Shown here piece after piece: positions 61,963 through 64,000 of a stretch of DNA of 64,000 nucleotides; position 1 is the first letter of the stretch, and each line of letters starts with the position of its first letter. The notes under the pieces were generated by a model. That model saw nothing but the letters and a program-made list of their open reading frames with translations, made no database searches and was not told where the DNA came from. The position numbers were made by a program, and so were the translations under genes. The stretch is from CAVRUD01 sp963849635 (GTDB taxonomy: Bacteria > Chloroflexota > Chloroflexia > Thermomicrobiales > UBA6265), in contig CAWKIA010000037.1 in the NCBI GenBank assembly GCA_963849635.1, positions 124,001 to 188,000 of the forward strand, given 5' to 3'.

Positions 61963-62004
61963 ATCATAATATCCATGCATCAGTTGTCAATATAGCCTAG
62001 GCTA
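61963..62004 (-). promoter_or_regulatory. promoter of the multicopper oxidase-ZIP operon with DtxR-like palindrome
   Basis: On the minus strand: TTGACA (61990-61985), 16 nt, TATGAT (61968-61963), a strong promoter. Directly upstream, TAGCCTAGGCTA (61993-62004) is a perfect palindrome resembling half-sites of DtxR/MntR-family iron/manganese repressors (TTAG…CTAA). Confidence 0.6.
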
Positions 62005-62139
62005 AACTTTCCGGCAACGGTCCGGGCCTGGCCCAAGGACGCCCCCCCTGGTAGCGGCGAATCTCAATGTCCGCCCGGCAGCCGACCACCGGATTTCGCA
62101 TTGGGGACGGCGTTTCCATACCGAGACGCCGAGGTATGC

Positions 62140-63418
62140 GGGTTGTGCCCGTAAACTTCTGTAAATAGCGCGCGAGGCTACGCCTCATCGCTATCCTCCT
62201 CCCAGAGACCGTGCGCAGTACGTCACACGAGGAGGTGAAGCGATGTCCAAGGAGATCGAGGGTATTGATGATGCGTCCTTCGACACTGTCGCCATGGAGG
62301 ACCCGGACTTCCTGCGGCATCTCGTGGAGCGCGCCCTCCAGCGCTTCTTGGAAGCGGAGATGACTGCACATCTGCACGCGGCTCGCTACGAGCGAAGCGA
62401 GGAGCGCCGGGGCCACCGCAACGGCTACAAGCCGCGACAGCTGCACACGCGTGTCGGCACGTTGACGCTGCGCGTCCCCCAGGAGCGTGAGGGGACCTTC
62501 TCCACGCAGCTCTTCGCGCGCTACCAGCGCAGCGAGAAGGCGCTCGTCCTCGCGCTGATGGAGATGTACATCGAGGGCGTCTCGACCCGCAAGGTCGCCG
62601 AGATCACCGAGGCGCTCTGCGGGACGAGCTTCTCGAAGAGCCAGGTGTCCGAACTCGCGAGCCGGTTGGATGCCGACCTGCTCGCGTGGCGAGAGCGCCC
62701 GCTCACCGCCGCGAGCTACCCCTACCTCTTCGTCGACGCCCGCTACGAGCACGTCCGCGTGGACGGGCAGGTGGTGAGCCAGGGGGTGCTCATCGTCTCG
62801 GCTATCCGCGACGACGGGCGACGGGAGATTGTGGCCGTGGATGTCGCGGATACCGAGAGCGAGGCGACCTACCACGACCTGTTCCGCCGCCTCAGGCAGC
62901 GCGGGCTAGCGGGGGTGCGGCTGGTGACCTCGGACGACCACGCCGGGTTGCGGGCGGCCATCGCCCGGCACTTCCAGGGCGCGGGCTGGCAGCGCTGCCA
63001 GGTCCATTTCGCCCGCGGGCTGCTGGGGATGGTGGGGGCGAGCAAGCGGGCCGAACTCGCGGCCGGGCTACGGCAGGTCTTCGCGGCCACGACGCGCGCG
63101 CAGGCGCTGGCCGCCGCGCAGCGCCTCGCTGACGTTTGGCGTGGCAGTCATCCGAAGGTGGCGCGGGCGCTGGACGACGAGATCGAACCGTGCCTGGCCT
63201 GCCTGGCGTTCCCCGTCGCCCACCAGCCGCGCCTGCGCACCACGAATGGGCTGGAGCGGCTCAACCAGGAGCTGAAGCGCCGGACCCGGGTGGTGCGCAT
63301 CTTCCCGAATCGGGACGCTTGCCTACGCCTGGTGGGCGCGCTGTGCATGGAGCTGTCGGAGGAGTGGCTGAGCGGGCGGCGCTACCTCGACCTGAGCGAT
63401 TCGACGAACGGAATGTAG
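62140..63418 (+). mobile_element. IS256-family insertion sequence, right end not found
   Basis: A candidate left end GGGTTGTGCCCGTAAACTTC lies about 100 nt before the transposase, resembling IS256-group ends. Its inverse could not be found in the 150 nt after the transposase stop, so the right end may be truncated or diverged; the true right boundary is undefined. The gap 61920-62139 holds the promoter above and nothing else recognised. Confidence 0.6.
62243..63418 (+). CDS. IS256-family (mutator type) transposase
   Basis: 391 aa; ATG with GGAGGTGAAGCG upstream. DDE transposase of the mutator class: FLEAEMTAHLHAARYERSEE (in part), RNGYKPRQLHTRVG, then the catalytic Asp in YLFVDARYEHVRVDG, the second in LVTSDDHAGLRAAI and the Glu in TTNGLERLNQELKRRTRVVRIFPN (in part). 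QCQVHF-type CQVHFARGLLG is present. Full length and uninterrupted, so potentially active. Confidence 0.93.
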   Translation: MSKEIEGIDDASFDTVAMEDPDFLRHLVERALQRFLEAEMTAHLHAARYERSEERRGHRNGYKPRQLHTRVGTLTLRVPQEREGTFSTQLFARYQRSEKALVLALMEMYIEGVSTRKVAEITEALCGTSFSKSQVSELASRLDADLLAWRERPLTAASYPYLFVDARYEHVRVDGQVVSQGVLIVSAIRDDGRREIVAVDVADTESEATYHDLFRRLRQRGLAGVRLVTSDDHAGLRAAIARHFQGAGWQRCQVHFARGLLGMVGASKRAELAAGLRQVFAATTRAQALAAAQRLADVWRGSHPKVARALDDEIEPCLACLAFPVAHQPRLRTTNGLERLNQELKRRTRVVRIFPNRDACLRLVGALCMELSEEWLSGRRYLDLSDSTNGM

Positions 63419-63572
63419 ACGACCGGTGCGGCCATGGACGGATCGGCGCACCAGGAGTGCCGTGGTAATTGCCCCCGCCGCCCCGGGATAGTATGATCGC
63501 GGCACCATCCCCCACCCCGTCGGGGCGCGCATGCGCCGGATCAGGAGAGGCACCGCCATAAGGAGGTGACGA

Positions 63573-64000
63573 ATGGCAGCACCCGATCGGCGCACCAGCA
63601 TCCAGGAGAACTTCGACCGCTCACATGCTATCCACGCCCGCAGCGCCACCCTGCGGCGCATCTGGCGGGACGCCTACGGCGACGAGTACCCCGAGGAGGC
63701 GAGCCCGAATGGCTTCATCCCGCGCTCGATCCTCCGCCGCCTCGCGGACGAACTGCGTGTCGGCCCCGGTGAAACGCTCGTCGATCTCGGCTGTGGGCAC
63801 GGCGGCCCGGGCCTTTGGGCCGCGCAGCAGAGCGGAGCGCATCTCGTCGGCATCGACCTTTCCCCGGTCGGCGTGGCGCTGGCGCGGGAGCGCGCGTCCG
63901 CGCTCGGGCTGGACGCGCGCACCGAGTTCCGGGTCGGCGACGTGTGCGCGACCGGCTTGCCGGATGGCGGGTTCGACGCGGCGATGAGCCTGGATGTGCT
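63573..64000 (+). CDS. SAM-dependent methyltransferase, 3' end outside window
   Basis: First ~142 residues only. ATG after AAGGAGGTGACGA, a perfect ribosome site. A helical N-terminus (IQENFDRSHAIHARSATLRRIW in part) leads into the class I fold: VDLGCGHGGPGLWAA (motif I), LVGIDLSPVGVALAR (motif II Asp), FRVGDVCATGLPDGGFDAAM (motifs for the adenine and post-II strand, in part). Substrate unknown; similar proteins methylate small metabolites. The 63419-63572 gap before it holds no gene. Confidence 0.85.
   Translation, partial: MAAPDRRTSIQENFDRSHAIHARSATLRRIWRDAYGDEYPEEASPNGFIPRSILRRLADELRVGPGETLVDLGCGHGGPGLWAAQQSGAHLVGIDLSPVGVALARERASALGLDARTEFRVGDVCATGLPDGGFDAAMSLDV

Noticed and set aside
1..64000. 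tRNA or rRNA genes
   Set aside because: A scan for tRNA T-arm (GGTTCRANTCC) and rRNA signatures found only matches inside protein-coding genes without cloverleaf context.

Overview
This is a GC-rich bacterial chromosome segment. The gene content points to a Chloroflexota lineage, most likely Thermomicrobia/Sphaerobacter-like. The main reasons are lysine/arginine synthesis on the LysW carrier protein, T-box leaders, GTG/TTG starts with strong AGGAGG sites, and many exported low-complexity proteins. The taxonomic call is an inference. I saw no rRNA, tRNA or CRISPR array.

Layout. 1-3400: 5' part of an FAD-linked oxidase, an acidic secreted two-domain protein, a 73-aa protein and the relic of an S9 prolyl peptidase. 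3550-9834: an arginine operon behind a T-box leader whose specifier reads CGC (Arg): two tandem ornithine carbamoyltransferases, lysW, a degenerate LysX-like ATP-grasp, lysK and argX. 9831-12743: a HEPN two-gene module facing a HARE-HTH/pRiA4b-type protein. 12775-15438: a second T-box with specifier AAG (Lys), then lysX and a glycosyltransferase. 15607-18854: plsY with a GNAT-aminotransferase fusion, and an HD protein. 19152-23215: lysY, lysZ, a HAD reading frame and lysJ. The two ATP-grasp ligases that commit LysW to glutamate (Arg) or aminoadipate (Lys) therefore appear to be controlled separately by the two charged-tRNA pools, while the shared enzymes LysZ/Y/J/K serve both branches.

23409-46987 is mixed housekeeping and catabolism: a GH38 alpha-mannosidase, a truncated sugar-ABC permease, a DUF4091 protein, a dynamin-like GTPase, a PPi-type phosphofructokinase, a CorC-like protein, PadR, an M20 peptidase, a molybdate module (Mop, ModA, ModB, no ModC), a CinA-C amidohydrolase, an M16 peptidase and NadC. 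47071-49294 is a cobalt-type nitrile hydratase operon (beta, alpha, activator) in which the activator carries a ferredoxin-like domain. 50243-61919 is an envelope and metal region: an L,D-transpeptidase, a copper/Sco-type operon, a ZntA-like ATPase with its SmtB-type repressor, a ZIP transporter and a multicopper oxidase. An IS256-family transposase and the start of a methyltransferase close the window.

Two cross-cutting observations. At least ten single-base frame breaks (argX, glycosyltransferase, lysY, mannosidase, DUF4091 protein, Mo-domain protein, nthA, sco, zntA twice), several in short homopolymers, suggest uncorrected assembly indels rather than real gene death; genes hit this way are annotated across the break. 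Gaps between genes are rich in small palindromic repeats of several families, including one hairpin element interrupted by a 128-bp MITE-like insertion with a 5-bp target duplication.
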